Below, piece after piece: positions 49,872 to 63,299 of a stretch of DNA of 64,000 nt. The notes below the pieces were generated by a model. It was not told where the DNA came from. It worked only from the letters and a program-made list of their open reading frames with translations, and did not search any database. Source of the stretch: Liquidambar formosana (taxonomy: Eukaryota > Streptophyta > Magnoliopsida > Saxifragales > Altingiaceae). Position 1 is the first letter of the stretch. Every line of letters begins with the position of its first letter. The stretch is from contig JBBPBK010000048.1 of assembly GCA_039720395.1 (NCBI GenBank), forward strand, positions 689,501 to 753,500, written 5' to 3'. The position numbers and the translations under genes are program-made.

Positions 49872-51164
49872 TTATGGAGAAAAAAAAAATGAAAATCAGG
49901 GAAATGAATATATGATGGCTCAGAATTAAGTGCATGGGAGAGGGATGTAGCACTCACATCTACTACATGGATACTACATATATAGGTCCAAACAGAACGA
50001 TGTATGTTTTCTTGCCCAAAAAAACGAGGTATGTTTAATTTGCTGGACTTTTTCTCTCTGTTTCTTCTTTGTTTTCCAAACCAACTTATCTTGTTCAAGA
50101 AATTCCTTTGGGCTCATAATCAAAAGTTGATGTACCTAAATCAACCTAATTGAGCAATAATTGTCCTATTTAATTAGTTTTGGACATGGTTTGGTAAGGT
50201 GACATGCCGCTAGTGTCTAGTGCCTACTGCCTACGGGGTAGAAATGGCCTCAGCCCATTATGAACCCGGCCCGATAGAAGGTAGCCCAGCCCACCCAGTT
50301 GCTAGATAGTAGGATGGAAAATACTCTCAAGCTTGACTCGATAACTTAATGAGCTAAAAAATAATGTTTGAGCTTGCTATGTATATTTTACCATCTAGTT
50401 CAAAAGGGTCTCTCATCGAGCCCATCTTAAGTAAAATAGTTATTTAAATAATTAATGAGGTTGTCAATCCAAGTAGTATTCTACTCGAGCCTAGGTCGAT
50501 GAAGTAATGAGTTCAAAAAACAAGGTTTAAGCTTGGTTTATTTATCTTATGAGTGAGTTCACGCGAGTCTTTATCAAATTAATCTGAAATCAAATCTAGG
50601 CATTTTTGTTCATCGTACATCCCTAGTACTACTAGGTAGACATACAAGACATGTGACAATAGAATCGGCTTATTAATTTAGTTCACATATGCAACTGATA
50701 TTTGGTGAGTTAAGGTTGGATCCTAATGCTTTAGGTTCAATCCTAGACCTAATAGCGAATGAGGTTAGACAAGGAATTTGATTTGTATTATGGGAAAAAT
50801 AATAGTTGCTAAAATAATAAAATAAATAAAATAAAAACTTCAGGACCTAGTGACATTGAGTGGCTGAACCTAATACATGTGTTACTATCTTAGACATACT
50901 TGGATATCTATATTAAGACAACATCCCATGGGTATTAACTTGAAAAATTGAATCCAAATTCTGTAAATTCTTGTCTGATTCAATCCCATGTTGTGCTTAA
51001 TTTCACATTTTATTCATTTTTCTTAAAATTTAGCTTAATTTTATAGTTCTCATCCAAGAATTTAGTTTAATTCTACATGTGTGGGAACACACACATAGTG
51101 ATGTGTTGAGCCCTCATGTTTAGCTTAATTTTATCTAAATTTATTATAATTATTTTGGCCGCCC
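49872..51164. other. Peroxidase upstream region and intergenic DNA
   Basis: 49872-50100 would hold the promoter and 5' UTR; no clear TATA assignment. A decayed hAT-like stretch rich in CTCGAG/GAGCC words lies at about 50230-50640. The rest is AT-rich without features. Confidence 0.45.
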
Positions 51165-52335
51165 ACTGCAGCTGAGTCGCCAAGGAAGTGAAAATATGCT
51201 GGAGTCTGCGTGTTATAGAGCCATGTTATTTTCATGTAGGACTCTGGCTTACTGGCTTTGTTTAGTCAAAAGCCCGCTTAAAGCTATCGAATTTCCGGTA
51301 CTATAGCTCATCAAGAAAATGCTTTCTTTTAAGCGAAATGATACTGTATAAAATAGGAATCTAGCGCCTTTCTCAATTGGTCCTCGGGAAAGCGGTCAAT
51401 TGGCTTCGTTGAATCGCTTCTTGAAATAGAGATTCTGTTTAGTTCATCGGGTTGGAATATGTATATCGATATGTCGCCCAGGCGCCTCTCTCCAACGAGC
51501 TTTTTCCGGGCGGTGCCGACGTTGACTTGGAACTTCTGTCCTGCACGAAAAAAGCCAGACCAGTACGGTATCTCTTTGAATCCTGAATATGGTGATACCT
51601 CCGATTGTACCAACCTACATATGTCTCTCCCCCATCAATCGGTACTAGTTATTGTCATTTTTATTCCTTGACTTGATTTGTCCGATGAGAAATGCGAAAC
51701 GAAAGAAGGATCCCGTTCTTTAAGCTTTCAGTTCGAAGTCTGATTCCGCTGTGCTTGTTCAGCTTCATCCGCAAGGGTACCTGACCACAAACTTAGAAAG
51801 GATGGCCCGCGATAACGGCTTTTTTCACGAAGCTCTATCTCTAGGGCGGTCCCACTAGCAGAGTCAATTCATAGAAGAAAGACATATGATCAGAGTGGAA
51901 ATATGTAAGCCGAACGAAGCCCACTCCACGAACTTAATATAAGGTACGAGTTGGTGAAACTGACAAAGAGAGGTCTTATTATTATGGGAACTGGTCACTA
52001 AAAGTTCACTTTTGTGACGGAATGATACATACGCTCAATCACCGCTAAGGGTTCGCAACATTCATTCGTCAATCAATTGGCCTGGCCTGCAGGGGTGTTC
52101 GAAGCCTTTCTAACACTACCGTAATCAGGTTCTGAATGGATCTTCCAATTGGGTGAATAAGGGTCCGGGCAGCTCGCCCGATAATAGAAAGACAAAGCAG
52201 CAGCGCTCGACCGGCGCGAAAGAACAAAAAGGCTTCCCCCTTTTCTCTAATATAAGGGATAGGGGTTCGCGGAACCTTAATCAAAGAATGGTCAGATGGC
52301 AAGAAAATTTCGTATATTTCTTCCTCAAACCACAC
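51165..52335. other. Mitochondrial-like DNA (probable NUMT)
   Basis: Base composition changes sharply to near-balanced GC, with no A/T runs or simple repeats, unlike both flanks. Style and words (for example CGAAGCCTTTCTAACAC and ATGATCAGAGTGG) resemble plant mitochondrial intergenic DNA. Minus-strand frames at 51613-51329 (94 residues) and 52335-52069 (88 residues) are of the kind annotated as mitochondrial ORFs, but I cannot name them. Borders are judged from composition only. Confidence 0.6.
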
Positions 52336-52625
52336 AAAAAACCAAAAAACAAAAACAAAAACCTATAAGGACCAACAATTCAAAGTAACCAAAACCAATA
52401 TACCCAACTAAAAGATGACTGTTACAAGGTCCTCTAGAAAATGAAAATATATTCCTTCAGTTTTAGCTCTATACATTATTCCTTACAACTAATAATTCAC
52501 ATTTGCTTTAACAATAATATAATTCTCAAGAACTCTATGTCAAATATACTGTAACTCAGACTCTTCATACTTTCTAATCCGTTCGCTCATCTTGAAAACG
52601 CGGGTACCATTGCATACTTATTGCA
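52336..52625. other. No feature recognised
   Basis: A-rich flank of the mitochondrial-like block. Confidence 0.4.
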
Positions 52626-52762
52626 TCATGGTCGAACAGCAATGGTCTCTGAAATCTTCAGCCAAAGAAGTTTGAAAACCATCACATAAGATATCGGTCT
52701 TCCATCCTTGTCAAAATGAATTGCAGTCCCCTTCCCCTGCTTGATATAATCTTTTGCCCAGC
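52626..52762 (-). CDS. Candidate terminal exon of an unknown gene
   Basis: On minus, after an AAGCAG acceptor, a frame of 45 codons runs to TGA at 52626-52628. It has a plausible protein composition: KDYIKQGKGTAIHFDKDG, then ISYVMVFKLLWLKISE. I found no preceding exon in 52763-54100 and do not recognise the family. It could be a remnant or chance. Confidence 0.3.
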
Positions 52763-54125
52763 CTGCTTAAGTGATAAATCCAAGATAATTAGCGTTTATC
52801 ATTGTATATTCTCCCAATCGTAAATATACAACAGCAAGGTTTTATTTAGAAGTACCATTTCCCACATAACTTTCAAAGAGATTTCTTTCTCAAAGTCTTT
52901 TCAGGCACCTCTGGAATGGGAAGAAATACTCAGTAAATCATGAAATATTTCCAAAATCTGAAAATAAGGGGAACTACAAGCGAAAGAGTAGATGGTTGTG
53001 TGAAGATTCCACCAGGCAAGTTTTAGCCTAGAAAAAGGTACCCAAGTGAGCTCATTGAGCAATGGGTCCCAGACTGCCATTCATTATAAGGATCTGCAGC
53101 ACAAGAGGGGTGCTTCTCTAAGAGTTCACCCAAGAAAAAGGGTTACAATTGGAGCCACCAGTGTTTTAGGAAGATGTAAGCATGGTCTTAAGAAATGAGG
53201 TAATCTAGAAAATTGTTTCTTGAAAACTATTTACCAAAGGGTTACATATGTGGTAGGTCCATAATACAATAACAATTTTGGAGTTAAAGACATTTTTCAA
53301 TGCCAAGAATATTCCAGAATTTTAGAAAAGTCAACACGGGAAAATTTCAAAATCCAGAAACAATGAAAATAAACAATTATATAAGAAATAAATCAAATTA
53401 ATCTGCCCATACAAATTTGCCTACTTTTCGAAGAAGTCATGAAGAATCTACAGAATAGGGAATTAAAAAATTCTCTATACTCGGTCGACCGAGGTTCAAG
53501 TCTTGAGAGTGGCCATTTTTTGTATTAAAAAACTTTATCCAGCTCACCCCTTCCAAAAATCTACTTAGTGGGACCAACATTAGGAAATGTCCTTTTTTCT
53601 TTTTATTAAAAAAATTATAATAATAATACTTGGTCGAGGGAAAAAGACCCAAAACCTTTATCAAGTATCTGGAAAATACTTTTTTGTGGACACCTAATGA
53701 CGACCTAAATGTGATTTTTCAACCTATGACATTCTTTTTAACAGGTTGCAGAAATAAGGCGAATGATGCAGAAATTTCAATTTGAGGTGGTAATGATCAT
53801 CCAATAAAAAAGTTTGGTAAATATCAATTAAATGGCACCCATTTGAAGTTCAATCTATGTTTACAGAAGCACGGCACTATTTTCTATTTTCTCTTAGTCA
53901 TGTTACTACCATTATTCTGATTGTAAAAGAAAGGGAAGGGGGGGGGGGGGGGGGGGGGATGAGATCAATAATGAATACATTCTTACCTATTTCATTACAG
54001 CTCCTAATGTTGAGTGTTGAACATTTTGTTATTGAGAAATTGGGTTCCTTAACTATTTGAAAAAAGAGCTTTTTTTTCATTTTCATAAGAAACAAAACCC
54101 CTTAATTATTGGCTTTGATTACCTG
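52763..54125. other. Intergenic; SINE-like remnant and poly-G run
   Basis: A box-B-like GAGGTTCAAGTCTTG near 53490 suggests an old SINE (about 53460-53560). A run of about 20 G lies at 53939-53958. No gene seen. Confidence 0.45.
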
Positions 54126-55026
54126 CTATCTGCTAAGGTTTAAGTCCCCCTCTTCATCAAGGAAAATCTCAGGGTATACTGCCGCAGTGGTGAAATTGAG
54201 AACTTTTTGGAGCTTTCGATGGTCAAAGACTTCAACCTCGAGCAAGAAGGTTGAACTAACAGGCCGATGATCGGAGAGCCTTTTTTCTGCCCGCCCATAA
54301 GACAGCTGTTTTATGCCTTTTCCTAACCATAGAATTCGATCACACCTGCATAATAGGCCAAGTACATGTTAGGAAGCAGGTCTACCATGCAACCGCTCCA
54401 AAATTCTAACTCAACTCAAATTCAAGCGACATATCTATATATAGATATATTATATACAGTCCTTTTAATATCAAGGTGCACCTAGTGCAAAGTCCTGATG
54501 CAACTTTAAGGTGCACCTCCCAAACTCTACCTGTGACTCGTATTTTGCAAAACCAACTGTTAGATTAGATCTGCTTCATATGTAGACCAAAAAACTCAAG
54601 TTGATATGAGATTAAGAGCAGCTACTTCATCCATAAATGTCCATAAATGAGCGATACTTACTATTAAAAAATGCAAGTTTTGAATCAAATAACAATTAGT
54701 CTCATATCAACTTGATTTTTGGCATGGATTGCCTACGTGAAAAGGCTATCTAATCCAATGGTTGGTTTCCCAAAATACAAATCATGTTTTGGAGTGCACT
54801 AGCATCAGGTGCACAAAGCACCTAATATTAAAAGGACTGTGTGCATATATATATATAATGAGAGAGAGAGTGAGAGAAAGAAAGAGTGGTGACCATTATG
54901 AAGTAGGTGAACATGCTACAGGACGTAAACAAAAAACTAAAATTGATATCCTATGTTTAAAATCAAAATCAAAATTTTAAAAAAAAAATTAAAAAAAAAA
55001 ATCAAAATCAAATGCTTTTCCTCCCA

Positions 55027-55069
<43 letters not shown>

Positions 55070-58000
55070 TCGAGACAATCCTAACTTGCCCAATTTTTCA
55101 TTTGACATGATCAATTTGACTCATACTAGTTGAGTTATCGTCAAATTATATTGAGTCAATCTGAATCACAGCCAAGTCAATCTATCTCAATTGAGTTTTA
55201 AGGTGAGTACTCAATAAGTTTCAAAACAATAAAAACAAGAACTTGAACAAATAATAACCTAATTGTAGTATGCATACTAAGTTACGATGATAATTTTGTG
55301 AGACCAATTAAAGAGGTAGCCCACATTTCTAATGCTTTGACCAAATGGGCGATATGTACCAGATGCATCATGTGTGTCCCTATTCCCTACCGATTTTGTT
55401 TCCTCAACACTAGGTTTTGTAAACTTGCTGGTTCGAAAAAATTCATACTTACCATGCGGGGGATCGTTTCGTCTCCCCTTCTTTCAGATTTTCACCAACA
55501 TATCTATCGGAGTCGATTTCATACTTGTATGTAGGTGGAAAGTTTATCAATCCCTCTTTCCATCCATCAAATACATGCCCACTGCGGAGTCCTTTGCTAA
55601 GCTGCCAGTGCCACATACATCATGATGTCAATAACACTTCTCTTATTAGAAGATAAGCATGTTCTTATTTTAAAAAGAAAAAATGGTGGTTAATCATTCA
55701 TGGAGGAAATAAAAAGAGTCTAGGATTATTTAAAAGATCATTCAATTAAATAAATAAAAAAAGACATTACTAACCAATCAAATAATGACAGAAAATAAAA
55801 TAAAAATTATATCCACAAAACCGTAAAGCTACACTATAATCAATTTTCTTATATAATTTGTACCTTTAGTACAAAATATGCCCTTGCCTTTAATTTAAAT
55901 TTGGAAAACTAAATCTACGAGTTCTATTGTTTTGCTTTTCGGTCAAAAGACTAAAATTCCACAATATTAAAAATACTGTACCCTTTAAAGTCAAAGTGAG
56001 CATAGTAGTCTCATGAGTTAATTGACAAAGGTAAGGTTTTAATGTCCAGAAGTTGCAAACTTTTTATTGGAAGTTGATGGAAGAGTAACTTGAAATCTTT
56101 TGACATCTTCCTAAACTCATCCCAATCTTTTATCACTGACAAAGTATTTAGTCCAATATAATGATTTAGCCCTACTTTTTGTACTAGGGTTGATGCTACA
56201 TTTCTGCATCATAGGATCTACATTTCATTCATCCTACACTTCAAATCCCCTTCAACTTATAATATTATAAGAGCTGTGGTTAAACAGGTCTAGGCTGATG
56301 AGCTTAAGAGGTGTCAAGGAGGATTAGTTTGATTATGATATATTGAAGTAAGGCCATGTTTGTTTGGTTGGAATGGAATGGATGGAATGGAATCACATTC
56401 CAATTCATTCCAAACAACGTGTTTGGATGAGGTAATTAAATGGGAATGGAATCAAACATTAGTAGTGAATTATAATGATATTCATTCCGCAATGTTTATT
56501 TCAATCTCATTCCATTCCAGAGTATTTTGAGAATGGAATCAGATTCCATTCCTACCATTCCATTCCAACCAAACAAACATGGCCTAAGTGTTTTTGTTTT
56601 GTTCTGTATTTTCATTTTTCACTTTTTAACTTTCAATTTTTTTAAGCCCCTCAACTTAAGATAACTTATTGTGGGCTTAGGCCTGTCCAATCGTCATGCA
56701 TACTGTGAGACCATGTGATACTGAGATGTATTTGGTATCCTCAAAAATCAGTCTTGTCCTTTTTTCCTGGTCATATACAGAGTAAAATCCAACATAAGCA
56801 TAAAAAAGGGAGGATTTAACCAAAATCATATCCAATCCATATATTGGCTTGATGTGGATCAGCACTAGAGGATTTGTTCACAATATGGATCGAATTCAGA
56901 TTAAGTTATTGAAATCCAATCAAGATCTGGATATACAGGATCCACACATAGATCCTAGTCGAATCTCTGCTAGGACCGCTACATTGTGATTTGATGTATT
57001 CTGATGAAACTTGGGGATAACTGCAAATTTTATTGATAATTGATACATAGAACCGATACTATTTTCATTAGCATATCAAACAATCTTAAATTTGTACGGA
57101 TCTGGATCATGGATTTTCCTTGAACAGAAGCCCTCATCCAATGGGACCAAAAGCAGAGAATTTCATTAAAACTAGACCAAAGATTTAGCACAGTTGCATA
57201 ATAAATGAGAACATTATATGTCTCACCTGGTCACTGTTGATGAGTTCAGTCCCACTGTTTCTGAGCAACAAGCTTCCTTACCTCTGTGTCCAACATATTG
57301 AGACGATAATTCAAATCCCCAAACCAGAATATCTGACTGTTTACAGAAAAAGACAATCACAATTCATGTTCCACACAAACTGAGATACAAGAAAAAAAGA
57401 GTAAGGAGATCCTCCTGTTGGAACTACTAAATGAGAAGGTGGGCACAAATGACAGTATACAACAAAATTCAAAAACTACTGGACTCTATACAATTCGAAT
57501 AGGATCAGCGAATAAAAGCAAATCAGTATCTCAAATTCTCTAGAATTTTCCCAATTTTATAGCATCTTGCCAAGTTAACCTTTGCAATTTTCTTATTCAA
57601 ACCTGTAAAAAAAAGTACTCCAAACTTTGCATTTTATTTTATTTTCTGGCCATCTCACAGGAAACAACTGTATATGTGTCTATAATTTGTAATGCAAATA
57701 TTTATAATATTTTTCTTAAGGTTGCCATGTGAATACCTAACATTTATGTCAAAATAAATTAGTGTCCATGCATTTGCTAATAGATTCAAACAGTTGGAAA
57801 TTGTGTTAACTATATAGAATAACTGAAACCAGTTGTTTTTTTAATTTTTTTATTTTATTTATAATTTCTGCTTTCTCTACTTGGCTATAGGCTCAAGTGT
57901 ATATACATTTACTGTGGAAGTAATTGAATTAAACAGCACAAAATTGATTCCAATTTTCTGAAGTGGTTCAAACATATTAATGAAGCATTTGGATGGTGTT

Positions 58001-61000
58001 CATAACTCTTTTCTGGTTGTAAGTAAGGTTAGACATATCTATTAATACCAACAGACAAAATGGCCTGTCTGATTTAAATTCACAAAACTAAATTACAAAA
58101 ACGATAAATGGTCATACAACCAAATCCATGTTTTTGGCTTCAATTTATGAGTATAATCAAGCTTACGTGAGCAGACAATGTCCTACAGTAAATGGGTTAT
58201 TTCAATGCCAAAATAATGCTTACTCATGGCATGGAATTGTTTGTGGTTGGTCAGAATCAAAGACGGACGAGAAACAGGTACGTCGTAAGATCTCATAGGA
58301 CATCAGAGTTACGCTTCTGTTCATCCCCATCCTTGTGACCAGAAGTCAGATGAGAACAAACAAAACACAGCCTTGTTTGAAAAAGAGACATGCTAACAGA
58401 AACAGATCCCTGCAATCAATAACCATGAATTAAAATAGCCGTCCAGTGATGTCAATTCTAATATGTTAAATAATCGGTCTGCACCGATGTGGCTATGCAG
58501 TAGTGACAGGTTCCGGCTCCTCTATAGGCATTGGAATCACCAGCCTGTCACCAATTACATTGCAATGCATCACAATTTGTAAAACTGCTGTCATTTTTGC
58601 CTAAGAAGCAAAGCAATTGAATACTAAAAGTTCCCTCATTCTTTCAGTGAAATGAAGGTGGTATCCTTCTAAACGATGATGTAACTCAATGTAATTTGCA
58701 ACAAGCCAGTGATTGCAGTAATTGTATTCAAACAGTAATTTCCGAGGTGCTGAACTGAACCTAATGATGAAATTGATTAATCAGCACTTTTCTGCCAAAA
58801 CAATAAGTATACATGTATATCTGAAATGTATCAGCACGGCCAAAGCCACATAGTATTTTGTCTCTCACATTGCATCATGGAGCACCTTATACACACTATG
58901 GCATCCTTGTTACCAAGATTGATACACAATTAACATAAAAGAAAAGGGCGATACCTTGTTTCCCATGTAGCCCATAAGTCCAACTCCAACAGGAGAGACT
59001 TTCAAGTTGTTTATATGTCTCCTTAATGTTCTACGCACCCATACTGATATATATATCCCTACCATCTGTTTGCTGACAATTCGCACATATCTTGGGTGCA
59101 CCTTCCCACTACCTTTAATAACGCCATTGTCATATTGTGTCTCTGGAATCTCTAAAAAAGAATCATCTTCATCATCAGAAATCCTGTCGGAAACAACAGG
59201 GACAGAATCAAGAACTTCAGGCCCTTCTTGCTGCTCCATCCACATCAACCCCAGATTTCCAGAGCTATAATGCACTCTTTTCAATCTGCTACCACCCAGT
59301 GCAAAATTTTGAGGACTCAAAACCAGAGGGTTCTCTGTCAATTCAAAGCCCATTCTCGCAGAACTGCTCAAAACTCTCCGCAATTTTGAACCGGAAGAGA
59401 AAACTTTAGGCATTGAATCTAATGAACGTTCAGGCCAGTCTAATCTACTGTCACTGTCAATGCTGAATATTCTCTTTAATCGGATATTCTTCGCCATACC
59501 AACCATTCCATTCAGTTCATGTCGTTCAGAGTTACAAACGTTAGTGGCCCTCATAGGACTCCTTGCTCAATATCTCTAATGCATGAGTACTGTCCTCATC
59601 AGCAAGTATGTCAGCAGCAGAAGAAGTCCTCAATACTGGAGAGGGTGGCGCGCTATAGCTTTTGTGATGGGTTTCAGGTATCAAAGTTCTGTTCAGGGTT
59701 CTACGAATGATTGCTTCCCATTTTGCAATTGGCCTGCTATCCTCTGCTCCAAACACATTCCCAGCATTCAAAGGGACGACCTCTTGGAAACTGTAAAATA
59801 AAAATAGGGGGGGGGGGGGGGGTGGTAAAATTCAAACCCTTAGAGCATCCAAAAGATCTCTTGCAAGTGACACAATGACTTGCATAGTGAACGAGAGTGA
59901 TGCCTAAATGCAGTTGAGGCTGCTTTATGAACAATTTGAAAGTATAAAGAATACAACAGTACTCTAGCAATTTTAAAGTTGATCAGTCTTTATAAGGAGA
60001 AGGTATAAGGTGAGGTTCCAGAACCATTAGAAGTGTCACACATATAAGCCTCCAAAACCCTCATTTTCCAAATGTATAAACTCCTACATACATAAAAACA
60101 ACAATCTTTTGGAAAACTTAAGAAAACATGAAAATTTAAGTGTGCTTCATGTTGCTTCTTGAAATGTGGCGCCCAATATAGGCCACAATTTGTAGACATC
60201 ATAGACCACCAATTGACAGGTTCCCATGTCAAGAGTCAACTTTCAAGACACATCAGGGACTGTTTCTCTAAACCATTTGTGCACATACCATGGCAGAAAT
60301 AAACTAGCAACTATGTTATGGGCACAAACTGACCATGTCTTTGACCATGTCAAAGACCTTGATGCATTTTTGGGACTGAAATTTGGTATAAGGTCCCCTC
60401 GGGGTTGGGCTAGTACGCGTCTGAATCACACGGGTAACATTGCCCAGGACTCATGCAAATATTACGTTTTCTGTTACATATAACTCAATGGGATGTCTAC
60501 CATGGAAAGGAATCATCCCATTGTGTTTTCCTTTCAGAATACAAATTCATCTGCTAGAATGGAACCATTGCAGAGAATAGAGCCATCAACACAAAAGTAA
60601 GATAGTCATTTTTACGATTTCAATAGATGAATGTCCATTGATTTTATAAAATTTTCGCAAAGACTCCTCCGATATAAAATTCCATTTAATTGAATGAGTA
60701 GATCATCCCTATTCAATCGTGCAAAAAAAAAAAAAAAGAAGAAGCACTATTGGAGCCTTTATAGAAACCAATCATGACAAGTGGCAAAAACCTGATTTAA
60801 TATCAGGTAATACAAGAAAAGAGCAGATGCAATGAAGAGCATTAACTAATGATTTATGCATGAGACTTGATCCACTGTTCATGGTTATGATGACAAGGAT
60901 AATGCTATAAATCAAATGGACAATAATGAGAGAGAGAATTTGAGCAACTAGGTACATCATATGCCTAGGATGCTCGGCTAATTTTAAAGGCTTCACAATC

Positions 61001-63299
61001 AGGCACCAAAGCTAAACTAGTCGCTTGTGCACATGCCTAGGCTTACTTTTCCACTTTGGCATCTAGTAATTAGTAAGTAAATAGGGCAATGCCTTAAACT
61101 ATTTGGGATTTATTAGAAGATTGAATTAAATAGATCATGGGTGTTTCACATCCCATGAAAATTGCAATAATCCATTCTGTTTTACATGGTATATTTAACA
61201 CAGGTTTGTACTCCGTGTGATTTAGGGAAATTACCCTATTTAATATTATAATAAAATATAAATGCGGTTCTCCATTAAAATCCTAAAATTTTCTTACATT
61301 AAAGAATTTCTTAAGATTTTCAAAATAGAGTCAGATAAATGTTATCAAAAACACAATAAATTCCTGTCATATCACATGTAAAACTGCTATGGACATTCAA
61401 TTTCTAAGACCTGATTGAATTAATAAAAATTTCAAATTTTGTATTAACAGGGAAAAAGTGACAACAAAACTTTGTAACAAAAGTTAAGGCTCTCACTGTT
61501 GGATATTTAAAATAAAGATTGTGGCCATCACTTTATTGCTTTCCTTGACCATGAAATGATTGTTGTCAATCAAAATTATAATTAACGCTTGTGGAGTGAA
61601 TTGTTTAAAAGCTTTGCTTATTTTGGCAGGATAATTATATACAGTGGTTTAGTAATAAATATTGTTAAGAGTATTTTCATCAATTCATTGATGATTTTAA
61701 GTCTAATATTTTCTTTGGAGTATTTGCAGCAATTCAAAATTATTTTGTTCATCTTGTGTTTGATATAAAATTAAAAGGAAACATATTCTATGTATGACCT
61801 GTTAATTGAACAACTGTCTACTATAATGACATCACCTCGTGTTTTGACAACTATTGGGAGAATCAGTCAGGAAAGGTAAAATCCCATTAAGGGCACATCA
61901 GACAGATAAACAAACAAGTAGCCCCATGTGCCTGCGCACACACACGCAGAAAATACTGCAGAAAAGATTTCCCATGATTCAATGAATCCATTTAATCTTT
62001 CTTTTCTTTTTTTCATTTTTGATCGCGGAATCCATTTAATCCATGTTTGTGCTTAAAAAACTACTACAAACTATATTTAGGAAGGGTCTAAGAAACTTAA
62101 AATTTAAAAACCAACATGAGGAAGTACTGACCCAAGAATGTAGATATCTGCAGGTTCATTCATACAAAGCCAATCATCAATCTCAAGATCTTCATATGGA
62201 AGTCTTCCAGCAACATTCCAGGTGCCTATAGTCACCCTACGGGAAAGCAAATACCCATAAAATATGAGGACCAAGAAACTAGAAGCACAAGGCTTTCTTT
62301 GCCAGCATAAACCAGAATCAGGTAGCGTTGATTCACATTCAAACCTCACATCCTTTGGTTTTATGTATTGAGCGCGCAGAGTTTCTGATTTTCCTCTCCT
62401 GTGTTTAGACGAATTGCCCTTTGAGAGTGTCCCTGGATAGATGTATATTAAAACCATGCACAATAGACATTGAGATTCATATGTTACTAGATAGCAAAAG
62501 GTATTAAGATGTCAGGAAGATGTTTCAAAATTAATCAACCTTGTTGACAGGAAATTGTAGCACCAAGCAATTACAGGACAAAGTCCATGGGGATGGCCCT
62601 GAGGGGAAGTGGTGAGAGTTGAAACCAAGACCTCTTGCTTGGCAAGAAGCCCATGGACCACTCGGTCCACCCCTTAAGGGTTAACAGAAAACATCTCATA
62701 GATGAGACTTCTTAGCGGCTTAGTTTATTAACATCCAATGGTTCAAACCGAAAAAAAGTAGAGATAAAATAAGTATAGTTCAAAGCTTAGATAGCTCCAA
62801 ACAAAGTGGGTTTTATCCTAACAGAATGAAATCACTGAAATAGAAATCAAATATTGCCTGAAGTTTGATTTGAGCATATGGATTGGTTCCCTTGCATTCT
62901 AGGGGCATGATCCTCACCCATGTGCAATCTTTCATCTTTAAGAGAGCAAGCTGGATGAAAATTGCAGAAAACATGATCAAGCACAGAAAGTAAGAATAAA
63001 TTGTTATGGTTGACATATTAAAACCATACCATCATCCTCGCTCTCAGTTTCAGTGTCAGTAACCTCATCTTCACTAAAGTCATTCACCTGGGGCTTAATA
63101 TTTAGCCATTTCTTCATCACAATAGAAGGCCAAAAGGCCTGCATATTTATGGAAATTGACCAAATAAAACATCAACAACCATACAGTTGAATTTAAATCC
63201 GAAAAAAAAAAAAAAATGAAAAAGTAAAGAGACAAGTCAAAAGAACTGAATTGCATTACCGCGTACCTCAGAGAGCTTTCCTCCTCTCCTGGTTTTCAT
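54126..63299 (-). CDS. IP5P: Type I inositol polyphosphate 5-phosphatase, with three +1 frameshifts
   Basis: Nine exons on minus: 63299-63267, 63138-63030, 62432-62345, 62236-62132, 59790-58955, 58409-58224, 57336-57227, 55601-55453 and 54345-54126, with GT-AG junctions. Ignoring three extra bases the total is 610 residues, the usual size of Arabidopsis IP5P1/IP5P2. The enzyme removes the 5-phosphate from Ins(1,4,5)P3 and related inositol phosphates, damping Ca2+ signalling. Landmarks: start [35 protein letters not shown], catalytic-domain start [54 protein letters not shown] and SDHRPVSS. Extra bases lie near 59561 (exon 5), 58298 (exon 6) and 57249 (exon 7). In each case the frame resumes with the expected residues. 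Either the gene is newly dead or the indels are assembly errors. Introns 2, 7 and 8 carry a SINE and two MITEs. Confidence 0.92.
54456..54840. mobile_element. Foldback MITE in IP5P intron 8, 385 bp
   Basis: Ends ACAGTCCTTTTAATAT...ATATTAAAAGGACTGT form a perfect 16-bp TIR. Long inner complementarity (TCAAGTTGATATGAGA and its partner) continues the fold. Flanked by TA-rich DNA, so the target duplication is ambiguous. Confidence 0.85.
55029..55065. repeat. GA microsatellite in IP5P intron 8
   Basis: About 18 uninterrupted GA units. Confidence 0.9.
56352..56584. mobile_element. Tourist-like MITE, copy 2, in IP5P intron 7
   Basis: Same family and same 233-bp length as 21753-21985. Ends GGCCATGTTTGTTTGG...CCAAACAAACATGGCC with TAA on both sides (56349-56351, 56585-56587). 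Confidence 0.92.
59807..59822. repeat. Poly-G run in IP5P intron 4
   Basis: 16 consecutive G just inside the intron, about 17 bp from the exon 5 acceptor on the minus strand, where it reads as poly-C in the pyrimidine tract. Confidence 0.9.
62525..62690 (-). mobile_element. tRNA-derived SINE in IP5P intron 2
   Basis: On minus: box A GGTGGACCGAGTGG and box B TTGGTTTCAACTCTC at tRNA spacing, followed by a body. Target duplication not found. Confidence 0.65.

Noticed and set aside
54845..55065. GA-rich stretches as a possible regulatory element
   Set aside because: Plain microsatellite inside an intron; nothing links it to function.
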